The position numbers and the translations under genes were made by a program. Source: Actinomadura harenae (GTDB taxonomy: Bacteria; Actinomycetota; Actinomycetes; Streptosporangiales; Streptosporangiaceae). Taken from it: a stretch of 64,000 bases of DNA. The first letter of the stretch is position 1. Each line of letters opens with the position of its first letter. This document shows, piece after piece, positions 9,097 through 17,349 of this stretch. The notes beneath the pieces were generated by a model. It was not told the origin of the DNA. It was given only the letters and a program-made list of their open reading frames with translations, and did no database searches. Location of the stretch: positions 19,316 through 83,315 of the forward strand of contig NZ_RFFG01000034.1 of NCBI RefSeq assembly GCF_003696215.1, in the 5' to 3' direction.

Positions 9097-10008
9097 GTGG
9101 ATCTGAACGGCAGAGCGGTCGTCGTCACCGGGGCGGGAAGCGGGCTCGGCCGCGCGTACGCGCTCGCGCTCGGCGAGGCCGGCGCCGCCGTCGTCGTCAA
9201 CGACGTCGAGGCCGAGGCGGCCGGGCGGGTGGCCGGGGAGATCGTCGCGGCGGGCGGGCGCGCGGTCGCCGAGCCCGGAGCGGTCGGCCCCGCCGAGGTC
9301 GCCGAGCGGCTCGCGGACCGCGCGGTCACCGAGTTCGGCGGGCTCGACGCCCTGGTCGCCAACGCCGGGATCCTGCGCGACCGGGTGCTCTGGAAGATGT
9401 CCGACGAGGAGTTCGACGCGGTGCTCGACGTCCACCTGCGCGGCACGTTCACCTGCGTCCGGGCCGCCGTCCGGCGGATGCGCGAGCAGGGCCGGGGCGG
9501 GCGGATCATCGTCGTCGGGTCGCCCGCCGGGCAGCGCGGGAACTTCGGGCAGACCAACTACTCGGCGGCGAAGGCCGCGATCGTCGGCATGGTCCGCACC
9601 TGGGCGATGGAGCTGGCCAAGGCCGGGATCACCGTGAACGCGGTCGTCCCCGTCGCCGCGACGGCGATGACCAGGACCATCCCCGCGTTCGCGCCGCACG
9701 TCGAGGCATGGGAGGAGCGGGGCGAGCCGTTCCCGGCATGGCTGCGCGCCGCCGAGGGGTTCGGGTCGCCCGAGGACGTCGCGGGCCTGCCGGTGTTCCT
9801 CGCCTCGGAGGCGTCCGCGAGGGTGACCGGCCAGGCCATCGGCATCGGCGGCGACCGGCTCTCCCTCTGGTCGCACCCGCGGGAGGTCGCCGTCGGCTAC
9901 CGGACCGGCGGGTGGACGGCGGACGACATCGCCGCCGCCTGGGCGACCGGCATCGGCGCCGCCGCGCAGACCGTCGGCATCCCCGCGCCGCAGGACCCGA
10001 ACGCGTGA
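9097..10008 (+). CDS. SDR family oxidoreductase
   Basis: 303-residue SDR, longer than classical members because of a C-terminal tail of about 45 residues. The GTG start was chosen because it follows GAGGGGAGG. Cofactor motif TGAGSGLG (11-18), NAG (89-91), catalytic Ser142, Tyr155 and Lys159 (YSAAK). The sequence resembles the SDR domain of peroxisomal-type hydroxyacyl-CoA dehydrogenases (VTGAGSGLGRAYALALGEAGA, split here only by wording). Beta-oxidation-like chemistry fits the acyl-CoA ligase and MaoC genes downstream. It is the first gene of the second operator-controlled unit and runs directly into the next gene. Confidence 0.88.
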   Translation: MDLNGRAVVVTGAGSGLGRAYALALGEAGAAVVVNDVEAEAAGRVAGEIVAAGGRAVAEPGAVGPAEVAERLADRAVTEFGGLDALVANAGILRDRVLWKMSDEEFDAVLDVHLRGTFTCVRAAVRRMREQGRGGRIIVVGSPAGQRGNFGQTNYSAAKAAIVGMVRTWAMELAKAGITVNAVVPVAATAMTRTIPAFAPHVEAWEERGEPFPAWLRAAEGFGSPEDVAGLPVFLASEASARVTGQAIGIGGDRLSLWSHPREVAVGYRTGGWTADDIAAAWATGIGAAAQTVGIPAPQDPNA

Positions 10009-10031
10009 ACCCCGCCGAAGGAACCGGGCGA

Positions 10032-10955
10032 GTGAACCCCGCCGAGGTGAGGGCCGGCGGTGTGGACCTCGACGAGATCGTCGCGATCGACGTCCACACG
10101 CACGCGGAGATCTCCTCGTCCGGGCATCAGTCACTGCCGCCGTACCTGATGGAGGCGTCCGAGAAGTACTTCGGCGCTCACGGGCACCGGCTCCCGACCA
10201 TCGACGAGACGGCCGCCTACTACCGCGAGCGGAAGATGATGGCCGTGGTGTTCACGGTGGACGCCGAGCAGGCGACCGGGCATCCGCCGATCCCCAACGA
10301 GGAGGTCGCGGAGGGCTGCGCGCGGCATCCGGGAACGCTCATCCCGTTCGCCAGCGTCGATCCCTGGCGGGGGAGGGCCGCCGTCCGCGCCGCGCGCAGG
10401 CTGGTCGAGGAGCACGGCGTGCGCGGCTTCAAGTTCCACCCGAGCCTTCAGGACTTCGCCCCGAACGACCGGATGGCCTACCCGCTGTACGAGGCCATCG
10501 AGGAACTGGGCGTGCCCGCCCTGTTCCACACCGGGCAGACGGGCATCGGCGCGGGACTGCCCGGAGGCGGGGGCATCCGGCTCGCGCCGTCCGACCCCAT
10601 GCTCGTGGACGATGTGGCGGCCGACTTCCCCGGGCTGCGGATCGTCCTGGCCCACCCGTCCTTCCCCTGGCAGGACGAGGCGCTCGCGGTGGCGCTCCAC
10701 AAGGAGCACGTGCACATCGACCTGTCGGGCTGGTCGCCGAAGTACTTCCCGCCGCAGCTCGTCCGGTACGCGAACTCGTTGTTGCAGGACAAGGTGCTGT
10801 TCGGGTCCGACCACCCGGTGATCACGGCGGACCGGTGGCTGCGCGACTTCGAGGGGCTCGACATCAAACCGGGCGTTCGGCGGAAGATCCTCAAGACGAA
10901 CGCGGCGCGCCTGCTGGGGCTCGCCGCCGACGAGGAGGTGGAGCGCCATGCGTGA
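10032..10955 (+). CDS. Amidohydrolase family 2 (ACMSD/gamma-resorcylate decarboxylase superfamily)
   Basis: 307-residue TIM-barrel metal enzyme. HTH metal motif at residues 22-24 (AIDVHTHAE), then FHTGQTG, LAHPSFPW and a late GSDHP Asp/His motif, as in family-2 decarboxylases and hydrolases. Two GTG starts repeat the words GTGAACCCCGCCGA: 10005 overlaps the preceding TGA, and 10032 has GAAGGAA eight bases upstream. I prefer 10032 for its ribosome-binding site. Family members decarboxylate or hydrolyse ring-derived acids, which suits a catabolic role before CoA ligation. Confidence 0.86.
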   Translation: MNPAEVRAGGVDLDEIVAIDVHTHAEISSSGHQSLPPYLMEASEKYFGAHGHRLPTIDETAAYYRERKMMAVVFTVDAEQATGHPPIPNEEVAEGCARHPGTLIPFASVDPWRGRAAVRAARRLVEEHGVRGFKFHPSLQDFAPNDRMAYPLYEAIEELGVPALFHTGQTGIGAGLPGGGGIRLAPSDPMLVDDVAADFPGLRIVLAHPSFPWQDEALAVALHKEHVHIDLSGWSPKYFPPQLVRYANSLLQDKVLFGSDHPVITADRWLRDFEGLDIKPGVRRKILKTNAARLLGLAADEEVERHA

Positions 10956-12471
10956 CCAGGGCATCGGATCGTGGACGGCCCGCCGTGCCCGCAAGACCCC
11001 GGACCGGATCGCGATCGTCCACGGGGAGACCCGGCGCACCTACGATGAGCTGCACGAACGGGTGTGCCGCCTGGCGAACGCGCTGCGCGGCCTCGGCGTG
11101 CGGCAGGGCGACCGGGTCGCCTACCTCGGGCCGAACCACCCGGCCTTCCTGGAGACGCTGTTCGCGGCGGGCGCGCTCGGCGCGGTGTTCATCCCGCTGA
11201 ACACGCGCCTGGCGGTCCCCGAGCTGGAGCACGCGCTCACCGACGCGGGCGCCGACGTGCTCGTCCACGCCCCCGAGCAGGCGGACGCCGCCGCCGGGGC
11301 CGCCGGGTCCGTCCGGACGCGGATCGCACTCGCCGGGCCGGACGGCGGAGGCGCCCTCGGCTACGAGGAACTGCTGGCCGCCGCGTCCGCCGAGCCGTCC
11401 GACACCCCGGTCGGCCTGGACGACCCGTGCCTGATCATGTACACGTCGGGGACCACCGGACGGGCCAAGGGCGCCGTCCTCACCCACGGCAACCTCACCT
11501 GGAACAGCGTCAACGTCCTGGTGGACGTCGACCTCGCCGGGGACGAGACGACCCTCGTCGCCGCGCCGCTGTTCCACGCTGCCGGGCTGAACATGACCTG
11601 CCTGCCGACCCTGCTCAAGGGCGGGACGGTCGTGCTGATGTCCGCGTTCGACCCGGGGCGGGCGCTCGCGGCGATCGGGGCGCACCGCGTCACGTACATG
11701 TTCGGCGTGCCCGTCATGTTCGACGCGATGGCCGCGCACCCGTCCTGGCCGTCCGCCGACCTGTCCAGCCTGCGGCAGCTCACCTGCGGGGGCGCGCCCG
11801 TGCCGCTCGGCACCATCCGGGTGTACCGGGAGCGCGGCCTCGCGTTCAGCCAGGGCTACGGCATGACCGAGGCGTCACCCGGCGTCCTGTTCCTGGACAA
11901 GTCCGACGCGTCCCGAAAGGCCGGGACGGCGGGGGTGCCGCACTTCTTCGCCGACGTCCGGATCGTGGACCCGGCGGGACGGGACGTCCCGCCGGGGGAG
12001 AAGGGCGAGATCCTCGTCTCCGGCCCCACGGTCATGCGCGGCTACTGGGGCCGCCCCGACGACACCGCGCGCGTGCTGGACGGCGGCTGGTTCCACTCCG
12101 GTGACGTCGCGACCGAGGACGAGGACGGCCACGTCACCCTCGTCGACCGGATCAAGGACGTGATCATCTCGGGCGGGGAGAACATCTACCCCGCCGAGGT
12201 CGAGGCCGTCCTCGCCCGGCATCCGGACGTCGCCGAGTGCGCCGTCATCGGCGTCCCGGACGAGCGCTGGGGCCAGGTCGGCCGGGCCGTCGTCGTCCCG
12301 CGCCCCGGCACGTCCCCGGACGAGGCCGGGATCCTCGCGCACCTGCGCGAACACCTCGCGGGCTACAAGGTCCCGGCGTCGGTCGTCCTGACCGGAGACC
12401 TGCCCCGCAACCCCACCGGAAAGATCATCAAGAGGGCGCTGGCCGCCCGCTTCGGAAAGGACCTGCCGTGA
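10948..12471 (+). CDS. Acyl-CoA synthetase (AMP-forming)
   Basis: 507-residue ANL-superfamily ligase that activates a carboxylic acid to its CoA thioester through an acyl-adenylate. P-loop YTSGTTGRAKG (about 165-175), A5-type GYGMTEASP, A7 WFHSGDVA, A8 DRIKDVIISGGENIYP and the C-terminal catalytic lysine region (PTGKIIKRAL) are all present. It overlaps the preceding amidohydrolase by 8 nt and the next gene by 4 nt, so the four genes are one operon. The acid is unknown: fatty, branched or aromatic are all possible. Confidence 0.93.
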   Translation: MRDQGIGSWTARRARKTPDRIAIVHGETRRTYDELHERVCRLANALRGLGVRQGDRVAYLGPNHPAFLETLFAAGALGAVFIPLNTRLAVPELEHALTDAGADVLVHAPEQADAAAGAAGSVRTRIALAGPDGGGALGYEELLAAASAEPSDTPVGLDDPCLIMYTSGTTGRAKGAVLTHGNLTWNSVNVLVDVDLAGDETTLVAAPLFHAAGLNMTCLPTLLKGGTVVLMSAFDPGRALAAIGAHRVTYMFGVPVMFDAMAAHPSWPSADLSSLRQLTCGGAPVPLGTIRVYRERGLAFSQGYGMTEASPGVLFLDKSDASRKAGTAGVPHFFADVRIVDPAGRDVPPGEKGEILVSGPTVMRGYWGRPDDTARVLDGGWFHSGDVATEDEDGHVTLVDRIKDVIISGGENIYPAEVEAVLARHPDVAECAVIGVPDERWGQVGRAVVVPRPGTSPDEAGILAHLREHLAGYKVPASVVLTGDLPRNPTGKIIKRALAARFGKDLP

Positions 12472-12971
12472 ACCCCGCCCCCGACGCCGCCCCCGAGGCC
12501 GCTCCCCGCACCGCCCCCCACGTCGCGCACGGCCTCGCCGGGCTTCTCGCGCTGCGCGGGACCGACCTCGGGCACACCGGCTGGACCGGGATCACCCAGG
12601 GGCGGGTGGACACCTTCGCCGACGCCACGGACGACCACCAGTGGATCCACACGGACCCGGCGCGGGCGGCGGACGGCCCGTTCGGCGGCACGATCGCGCA
12701 CGGCTACCTCACCCTCGCCCTGCTCATCCCGCTGTTCAGCGAGCTTCTGACCATCGACGGCGTGAAGATGAGCGTCAACTACGGGCTGAACAAGGTGCGG
12801 TTCCCGGCGCCCGTCCCGGTCGGCGCGCGGCTCCGGCTGCGCGGTGTCGTCGCCGACGTGACCGAGGTCAAGGGCGACGGCGTCGAGATGACGCTCGACT
12901 TCACGATGGAGACCGACCGGGGCGAGAAGCCGGCGCTCGTCGCCCAGGCCGTCTACCGCCACTACGCCTGA
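12468..12971 (+). CDS. MaoC-like enoyl-CoA hydratase/dehydratase
   Basis: 167-residue hot-dog-fold protein starting at a GTG that overlaps the ligase TGA (GTGA). It has the R-hydratase motif: catalytic Asp/His in DATDDHQWIHTDP and the following GPFGGTIAHGYLTLALL. The middle NYGLNKVRFPAPVPVG is typical of MaoC/NodN proteins. The Ala/Pro-rich first 25 residues are probably disordered. It is the last gene of the TetR-controlled operon and implies hydration of an enoyl-CoA made downstream of the ligase. Confidence 0.9.
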   Translation: MNPAPDAAPEAAPRTAPHVAHGLAGLLALRGTDLGHTGWTGITQGRVDTFADATDDHQWIHTDPARAADGPFGGTIAHGYLTLALLIPLFSELLTIDGVKMSVNYGLNKVRFPAPVPVGARLRLRGVVADVTEVKGDGVEMTLDFTMETDRGEKPALVAQAVYRHYA

Positions 12972-13014
12972 CGCCCGAACACCGCGCCTGACGCCCGAAC
13001 ACCGCGCCTGACAT
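12965..13014. repeat. 2.5 tandem copies of a 20-bp unit
   Basis: Unit CGCCTGACGCCCGAACACCG at 12965-12984 and 12985-13004, with a partial third copy to about 13014. The first copy contains the MaoC stop codon, and each copy carries another TGA. It probably arose by slippage. Confidence 0.85.
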
Positions 13015-13022
13015 CCGATCCC

Positions 13023-13050
13023 GCCCGGCCGGGCCATGTCCCGGCCGGGC
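13023..13050. terminator. Bidirectional terminator hairpin
   Basis: Perfect 11-bp stem GCCCGGCCGGG / CCCGGCCGGGC with a 6-nt loop, between the convergent MaoC and TetR genes. There is no clear U-tract, as is common in actinobacteria. Confidence 0.7.
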
Positions 13051-13051
13051 G

Positions 13052-13651
13052 TCAGCTCTCTTCCGGCGTCAGCATGCGGTGCATCATCTCGACCCAGGTC
13101 GCGACGAACGTCTCGTCGTCGACGCCGACCGGGGACACCTTCAGCAGCCCGCTCATCACGCGGGACGAGAACAGCGCGCCGAGCCCGACCGAGGCGACGG
13201 CGGCGGCGCGCTCCTCCGGGACGCCGGCGCTCTCCCGCAGCCAGGCGGTGAACTCGGTGAACGTGGTGTTCACCAGCTGCCGCACCGCGTCCTCGACGAT
13301 CTCCGGACGGCTGCGCGCCTCGGTCAGCATGATGCGCAGCAGCTCCTCCTCGCCGTCCAGCTCGGCCAGCACGTAGCGCGCGCTCAGGGTCAGCTCGGCG
13401 CGCAGGTCGCCGAGGCCGCCGAGCACCCGGCGGATGTCGCGCAGGGCGTCCAGCCGGTTCAGGTTGCGCTCGATGCCCGCCCGCAGCAGCGCCTCCTTGG
13501 TGCGGAAGTGGTGGTAGAGGCCGCCCGCGCCCGGGGTCAGCCCGGCGGCCCGCTCGATCTGCGCGACGCTCGTGCCGCGGTAGCCCTGCTCGCCGAACAG
13601 GCGCATGGCCGCGTCGAGGATCCGGTCCCGGGTCGGGGTTGACGGCGTCAT
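13052..13651 (-). CDS. TetR/AcrR family regulator
   Basis: 199-residue repressor with the HTH at about residues 26-46 (SVAQIERAAGLTPGAGGLYHHF) and an all-helical C-terminal domain. It is divergent from an ABC1-kinase gene, and a 13-bp imperfect inverted repeat lies 5 nt upstream of its start codon. It is probably an autorepressor that also controls the kinase-P450 pair. Effector unknown; lipids or terpenoids would suit a P450 partner, but that is guesswork. Confidence 0.9.
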   Translation of the reverse strand: MTPSTPTRDRILDAAMRLFGEQGYRGTSVAQIERAAGLTPGAGGLYHHFRTKEALLRAGIERNLNRLDALRDIRRVLGGLGDLRAELTLSARYVLAELDGEEELLRIMLTEARSRPEIVEDAVRQLVNTTFTEFTAWLRESAGVPEERAAAVASVGLGALFSSRVMSGLLKVSPVGVDDETFVATWVEMMHRMLTPEES

Positions 13652-13655
13652 GGCC

Positions 13656-13690
13656 TAAGTAAACACTGAGGCGAAGACAGTGTCCACTTA
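13656..13690. promoter_or_regulatory. TetR operator in divergent promoter
   Basis: TAAGTAAACACTG (13656-13668) and CAGTGTCCACTTA (13678-13690) are complementary at 11 of 13 positions around a 9-nt centre. The repeat fills the gap between the TetR gene and the ABC1-kinase gene. Confidence 0.65.
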
Positions 13691-13703
13691 CGGGGGCTCA
13701 TCG

Positions 13704-15110
13704 ATGACCGAGCAGGGAAGGTCTCCTGTCGTCCGGCACGGGCGGGTCGCCCGCGCCGCTCCGCTCCTGGGCGCCGCGAGCCGGACGGCGGGGGAGGCGG
13801 TCGTCGCCTCCCTGCGCGGACGCCGCGACGCCGGGTTCCACGAACGCGCCGCCGACCGGTACGCGCGGCGGCTCGGCCGGTCCAAGGGCGTGCTGATGAA
13901 GGCCGGGCAGCTGCTGTCGTTCGTCAGCTTCACGCCCGCCGTGGACGGCGAGTACGCGCCGATCTACCGCGCCGCCCTCGCCCGGCTCCAGGACGACGCG
14001 CCCCCGATGCCCTACGAGGACGCCGCCGCGATGGTCGCGGCCGAGCTCGGCGCGCCGCCCGAGGAGCTGTTCGCCGAGTTCGACCGCGAGCCGCTCGCCG
14101 CCGCGTCCATCGGGCAGGTGCACGCGGCGACGCTCGCGGACGGCCGCCGGGTCGCGGTGAAGGTGCAGTATCCGGGCGTCGCGGAGGCCATCCGCGCCGA
14201 CCTGGCGAACACCGAGCTGCTCGTCGGCTTCTTCACCCTGGCCCGCTCGATCGCCCCCGCCCTGACCCGGATGGACCTGCGCGGGCTCGCCCGCGAGGCG
14301 GCCGAGCGGATCGGCGCGGAGCTCGACTACCGCGCCGAGGCCGCGAGCCAGGCCGAGTTCGCCGACCTCTACCGGGGGCATCCGTTCATCCGCGTGCCCG
14401 AGATCGTCCCGGAGCTGTGCGCCGGCCGCGTCCTGACGATGGAACTCTCGGACGGGATGCGCTGGCGGAAGGCCCTCACCGCCGAGTCCGGCCTGCGCGA
14501 CCGGTGGGCCGAGGCGCTCTACCGTTTCACGATCGGCTCGCTGCGCCGCGTCGGGCTGTTCAACGCCGACCCGCACCCCGGCAACTACCTGTTCCACGAG
14601 GACGGCACGGTCACGTTCCTCGACTTCGGCTGCGTCAAGCGGTTCACGCCACGGCAGGCCGTGCAGATCGGCGCGATGGTGTCCGCCGCGGTGGACGACG
14701 ACGCCGAGGCGTTCGCCACCGTCATGCGCGACACCGGGTTCCTGCCGTCCGGCGGGGAGGCGTTCGACCCGGCCGAGGTGATCGGCTGGTTCCGGACGAC
14801 CCTGAACTCGCTGGTCGAGCCGCAGCCGTTCACCTTCACCCCCGAGCGGACGGCGCGGATGGTCGCCCGCGCGTACTCGCCGACGGGCGAGTACGGGCCG
14901 CTCGTCCGGCGGCTGAGCCTGCCGCCCGACTTCATGCTCCTCACCCGCATCGAACTGGGGATGAACGCCGTCCTCGGCGAGCTGAACGCGACCGGCCCCT
15001 GGCTGGACATCTGCAACGAGTGGGACCGCGGCGGCCCGCCCGCGACACCGTACGGGGAACTCGACCAGAGGTTCTGGAAGGAGCGCCATGAGGGCCGCAG
15101 CCTGGTCTGA
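13704..15110 (+). CDS. ABC1/UbiB (AarF) family atypical kinase
   Basis: 468 residues. ABC1 hallmarks in order: KxGQ motif (LMKAGQLLSF), Ala-rich loop (AAASIGQVHAA), VAIK-type lysine (VAVKVQYPGV), catalytic NADPHPGNYLF, and metal-binding LDFGCVKRF. UbiB-type proteins are ATPases/kinases linked to isoprenoid-lipid and quinone metabolism. In actinobacteria the partner is often unclear. No C-terminal TM helices are obvious. The ATG at 13704 is preferred because the earlier GTG at 13680 lies within the operator. The 3' end overlaps the P450 gene by 23 nt, so the two are co-expressed. Confidence 0.9.
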   Translation: MTEQGRSPVVRHGRVARAAPLLGAASRTAGEAVVASLRGRRDAGFHERAADRYARRLGRSKGVLMKAGQLLSFVSFTPAVDGEYAPIYRAALARLQDDAPPMPYEDAAAMVAAELGAPPEELFAEFDREPLAAASIGQVHAATLADGRRVAVKVQYPGVAEAIRADLANTELLVGFFTLARSIAPALTRMDLRGLAREAAERIGAELDYRAEAASQAEFADLYRGHPFIRVPEIVPELCAGRVLTMELSDGMRWRKALTAESGLRDRWAEALYRFTIGSLRRVGLFNADPHPGNYLFHEDGTVTFLDFGCVKRFTPRQAVQIGAMVSAAVDDDAEAFATVMRDTGFLPSGGEAFDPAEVIGWFRTTLNSLVEPQPFTFTPERTARMVARAYSPTGEYGPLVRRLSLPPDFMLLTRIELGMNAVLGELNATGPWLDICNEWDRGGPPATPYGELDQRFWKERHEGRSLV

Positions 15111-16221
15111 CACGGGCTCGGACACACCGCCCGGCGCGTGGGTCGTCCGGGACGAGACGCTCGGCGCGTTCGTCGTCTCCGGCTACGACGAGGCGGCGCG
15201 GGTGCTGCGCGAACCGGGCTGGAGCAGCGATCCGCGCAGGATCGCCGGCCGGAGCCTCGCCGTCCCGCCCGGCGTGCTGCTGTTCCTGGACCCGCCCGAC
15301 CACACCCGCCTGCGCCGCCTGCTCAGCCCCGCGTTCACCCCGCGCGCGGTCGGACGGCTCCGGCCGCGCGTGGCCGCCATCGTCGACACCGTCCTCTCCG
15401 GCCTGTTCGCGGACGCCGACGAGGCCGACCTGATGGCCGAGGCCGCCTACCTGGTCCCGCTGGCCGTCATCGCCGAGCTCCTCGACGTCGGCGCGGAGGG
15501 CGCGAGGGTGTTCCGCGAGCACACGCCCGGGCTCGTCCGGATGCTGGAGGCCGTCCCCACCGCCGAGGACGTCGAGCGCGGCGCGGAGGCGTCCCAGGAG
15601 GTGATGATGTTCCTGCTGCCGCTGCTGGTGGAGCGGCGCCGCGCCCCCGGCGGCGACTTCGTCGGCGCGCTGGCCGCGACGGACGGGCTGAGCCTGGAGG
15701 AACTGCTCGCCACCTGCGTCCTGCTGCTCGCCGCCGGGCACGAGACGACCGCGAACCTCATCGGCAACGGCGCGTCCGCGCTGCTGCGCGACCGTGCGCA
15801 GATCGAGCGCCTGCACGCCGATCCGGCGCGCGCCGTCGAGGAGCTGCTGCGCGCCGAGCCGCCCGTCCGCCTCGCCGGACGCGTCGCGCTCACCGACCAC
15901 GAGCTGGGCGGCGTGCGCGTCCCGGCGGGGTCACGGGTCGTCGTCCGGATCGACGCGGCCAACCGCGACCCGCGCCGCTTCGCCGACCCCGGACGGCTGG
16001 ACCTCTCCCGCGAGCCGCTTCCGCACCTGGCGTTCGGCGGCGGCCACCACTACTGCCTCGGCGCGGCCCTGGCCCGGCTCGAGGCGGCCGAGACGCTGAC
16101 CCGCCTGTTCGGCCGCTTCCCGGATCTCGCGCCCGCCGCCCCCGAGCCGCGCCGCCGGACGTCGACCACCTTCAACGGCTGGGCGACCCTCCCGGTCCGC
16201 GCACGCCGATCATCCGCGTGA
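15088..16221 (+). CDS. Cytochrome P450
   Basis: 377-residue soluble bacterial P450, slightly shorter than the usual 400. I-helix oxygen-activation motif AGHETT (about 217-222), ExxR (EELLR), and heme loop FGGGHHYCLG with the Cys ligand at about 323. The start lies inside the kinase gene behind GGAAGGAG. No ferredoxin or ferredoxin reductase gene is adjacent, so redox partners must come from elsewhere. Coupling to an ABC1 kinase under a TetR regulator suggests hydroxylation of a lipid or isoprenoid, which is inference. Confidence 0.93.
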   Translation: MRAAAWSDTGSDTPPGAWVVRDETLGAFVVSGYDEAARVLREPGWSSDPRRIAGRSLAVPPGVLLFLDPPDHTRLRRLLSPAFTPRAVGRLRPRVAAIVDTVLSGLFADADEADLMAEAAYLVPLAVIAELLDVGAEGARVFREHTPGLVRMLEAVPTAEDVERGAEASQEVMMFLLPLLVERRRAPGGDFVGALAATDGLSLEELLATCVLLLAAGHETTANLIGNGASALLRDRAQIERLHADPARAVEELLRAEPPVRLAGRVALTDHELGGVRVPAGSRVVVRIDAANRDPRRFADPGRLDLSREPLPHLAFGGGHHYCLGAALARLEAAETLTRLFGRFPDLAPAAPEPRRRTSTTFNGWATLPVRARRSSA

Positions 16222-16246
16222 GGCGGGCGCTTCGGGCGACGCGGCC

Positions 16247-16639
16247 TCAGCCGCCGAGGGCCTCGCGTTCGATCCGCTCGAACTGCGCGCCCATGGCCTC
16301 GGCCAGCGCGTTCGCGCCGGACAGCGGGCGCACCATGACGGTGAGCTCGTCGATCAGGCCGTCCTCGCGGACGTGGATGAAGTCGCAGCCGTGCACCTCG
16401 CGTCCGCCGACGGTCGTGCGGAACATCAGCGCGTGGTCGCGCCCGCCCGGCTCGGAGATCTCCCGGACGTACCGGAAGTCCTCGAACACGCGCAGCACGC
16501 CGCGCAGGATCGCCATCGTGATCGGCTTGCCGGAGTAGGGCTTGAACACGACTGGGCTGGTGAACACCACGTCGTCGGCGAGCAGCGCCTCCATGGCCTC
16601 CAGGTCGCGCTCCTCGGCGGCCTTCCGGAACGGATGCAT
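16247..16639 (-). CDS. NTF2-like (SnoaL-type) protein
   Basis: 130-residue cone-fold protein of the nuclear transport factor 2 superfamily. It starts with the usual helix (RKAAEERDLEAMEALLADDVVF) and has the SPVVFKPYSGKPI loop and a closing strand region (GCDFIHVREDGLIDELTVMVRP). Such proteins act as isomerases, cyclases or ligand binders, and no catalytic residue is diagnostic here. Two palindromic TCAAC-NN-GTTGA elements lie just upstream, resembling motif halves in front of the nearby CGNR regulator. Confidence 0.82.
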   Translation of the reverse strand: MHPFRKAAEERDLEAMEALLADDVVFTSPVVFKPYSGKPITMAILRGVLRVFEDFRYVREISEPGGRDHALMFRTTVGGREVHGCDFIHVREDGLIDELTVMVRPLSGANALAEAMGAQFERIEREALGG

Positions 16640-16652
16640 GCCTCACCCCTAT

Positions 16653-16711
16653 TCAACGAGTTGACTACCTGGCCGCAGGCTAGCACACGCACCTAATCAA
16701 CTAGTTGACTA
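16653..16711. promoter_or_regulatory. Two TCAAC-NN-GTTGACTA operator-like repeats
   Basis: TCAACGAGTTGACTA (16653-16667) and TCAACTAGTTGACTA (16697-16711), 44 bp apart, directly upstream of the NTF2-like gene. The second contains the perfect palindrome TCAACTAGTTGA. Multiples of a helical turn separate them, which fits cooperative repressor binding. Confidence 0.65.
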
Positions 16712-16725
16712 TCTGTGGCCGCCGC

Positions 16726-17241
16726 TCAGGCGTGGCGGTGGGCCTGCTGGAAGCGGGCGGTCTTGGTGCGGTTGCCGCAGACGGCCATGGAGCACCAGCG
16801 GCGCGAGCCGTTCTTGGTGAGGTCGTAGAACCACAGCACGCAGTCGGGGTTCGCGCACTTGCGGACGCGCTCGCGGCGTTCCCCGAGGAGGCGGACGAGG
16901 TCGGCGGCCGCGATCCAGGCGGGCGTCCATTCGGGGTCGCCGGTGACGACCTCGGAGGCGGGCTCGCCGTCGCGCAGCAGTGGACGCCGCGAACCGTGCG
17001 CGAGGACGGCGTTGAGCGGCCGTTCGTCCCCTTCGAGGGCGGCGCGGACGGCGTCGCGCGCGGTCAGGAGGTGGGCGCGGGCGGCCTCGGGGCCTCCGGG
17101 CGGGACGGGGAGGGCGTGCTCGGCGAGCCAGCCCGCGAGGCCGTCCGGCTCGTCGAACTCGTCGAAGCGCCGGTCCTGGTCGATCCAGATCGTGTCGACC
17201 AGGTCGAGGGCGAGGGGTTCTCCGGTGAGCGGTCGTGGCAT
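16726..17241 (-). CDS. CGNR zinc-finger / ABATE-domain regulator
   Basis: 171 residues. The N-terminal ABATE domain (EPLALDLVDTIW) is followed by a C-terminal zinc finger with the name-giving motif: KCANPDC, then RRWCSMAVCGNRTK. These actinobacterial and proteobacterial proteins are stress-linked transcription regulators. It lies between an NTF2-like gene and a divergent alpha/beta-hydrolase gene, with TCAAC/GTTGA half-sites on both sides, so it may control both neighbours. The local target is inferred. Confidence 0.9.
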   Translation of the reverse strand: MPRPLTGEPLALDLVDTIWIDQDRRFDEFDEPDGLAGWLAEHALPVPPGGPEAARAHLLTARDAVRAALEGDERPLNAVLAHGSRRPLLRDGEPASEVVTGDPEWTPAWIAAADLVRLLGERRERVRKCANPDCVLWFYDLTKNGSRRWCSMAVCGNRTKTARFQQAHRHA

Positions 17242-17253
17242 GCCCCGAGTGTA

Positions 17254-17283
17254 TCAACCGGCAAAAGTGGGTTGACTGGTTGA
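17254..17283. promoter_or_regulatory. TCAAC / GTTGA half-sites in divergent promoter
   Basis: TCAACC at 17254-17259, GGTTGA at 17270-17275 and a further GGTTGA at 17278-17283, between the CGNR regulator and the hydrolase. The half-site matches the repeats at 16653-16711, with different spacing. Confidence 0.45.
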
Positions 17284-17349
17284 GTGGACCCGGGGTACGT
17301 TCAGGGCATCGGAAACCGGCTAAACGCCTTTAGATGGTTGGAGAAGATC

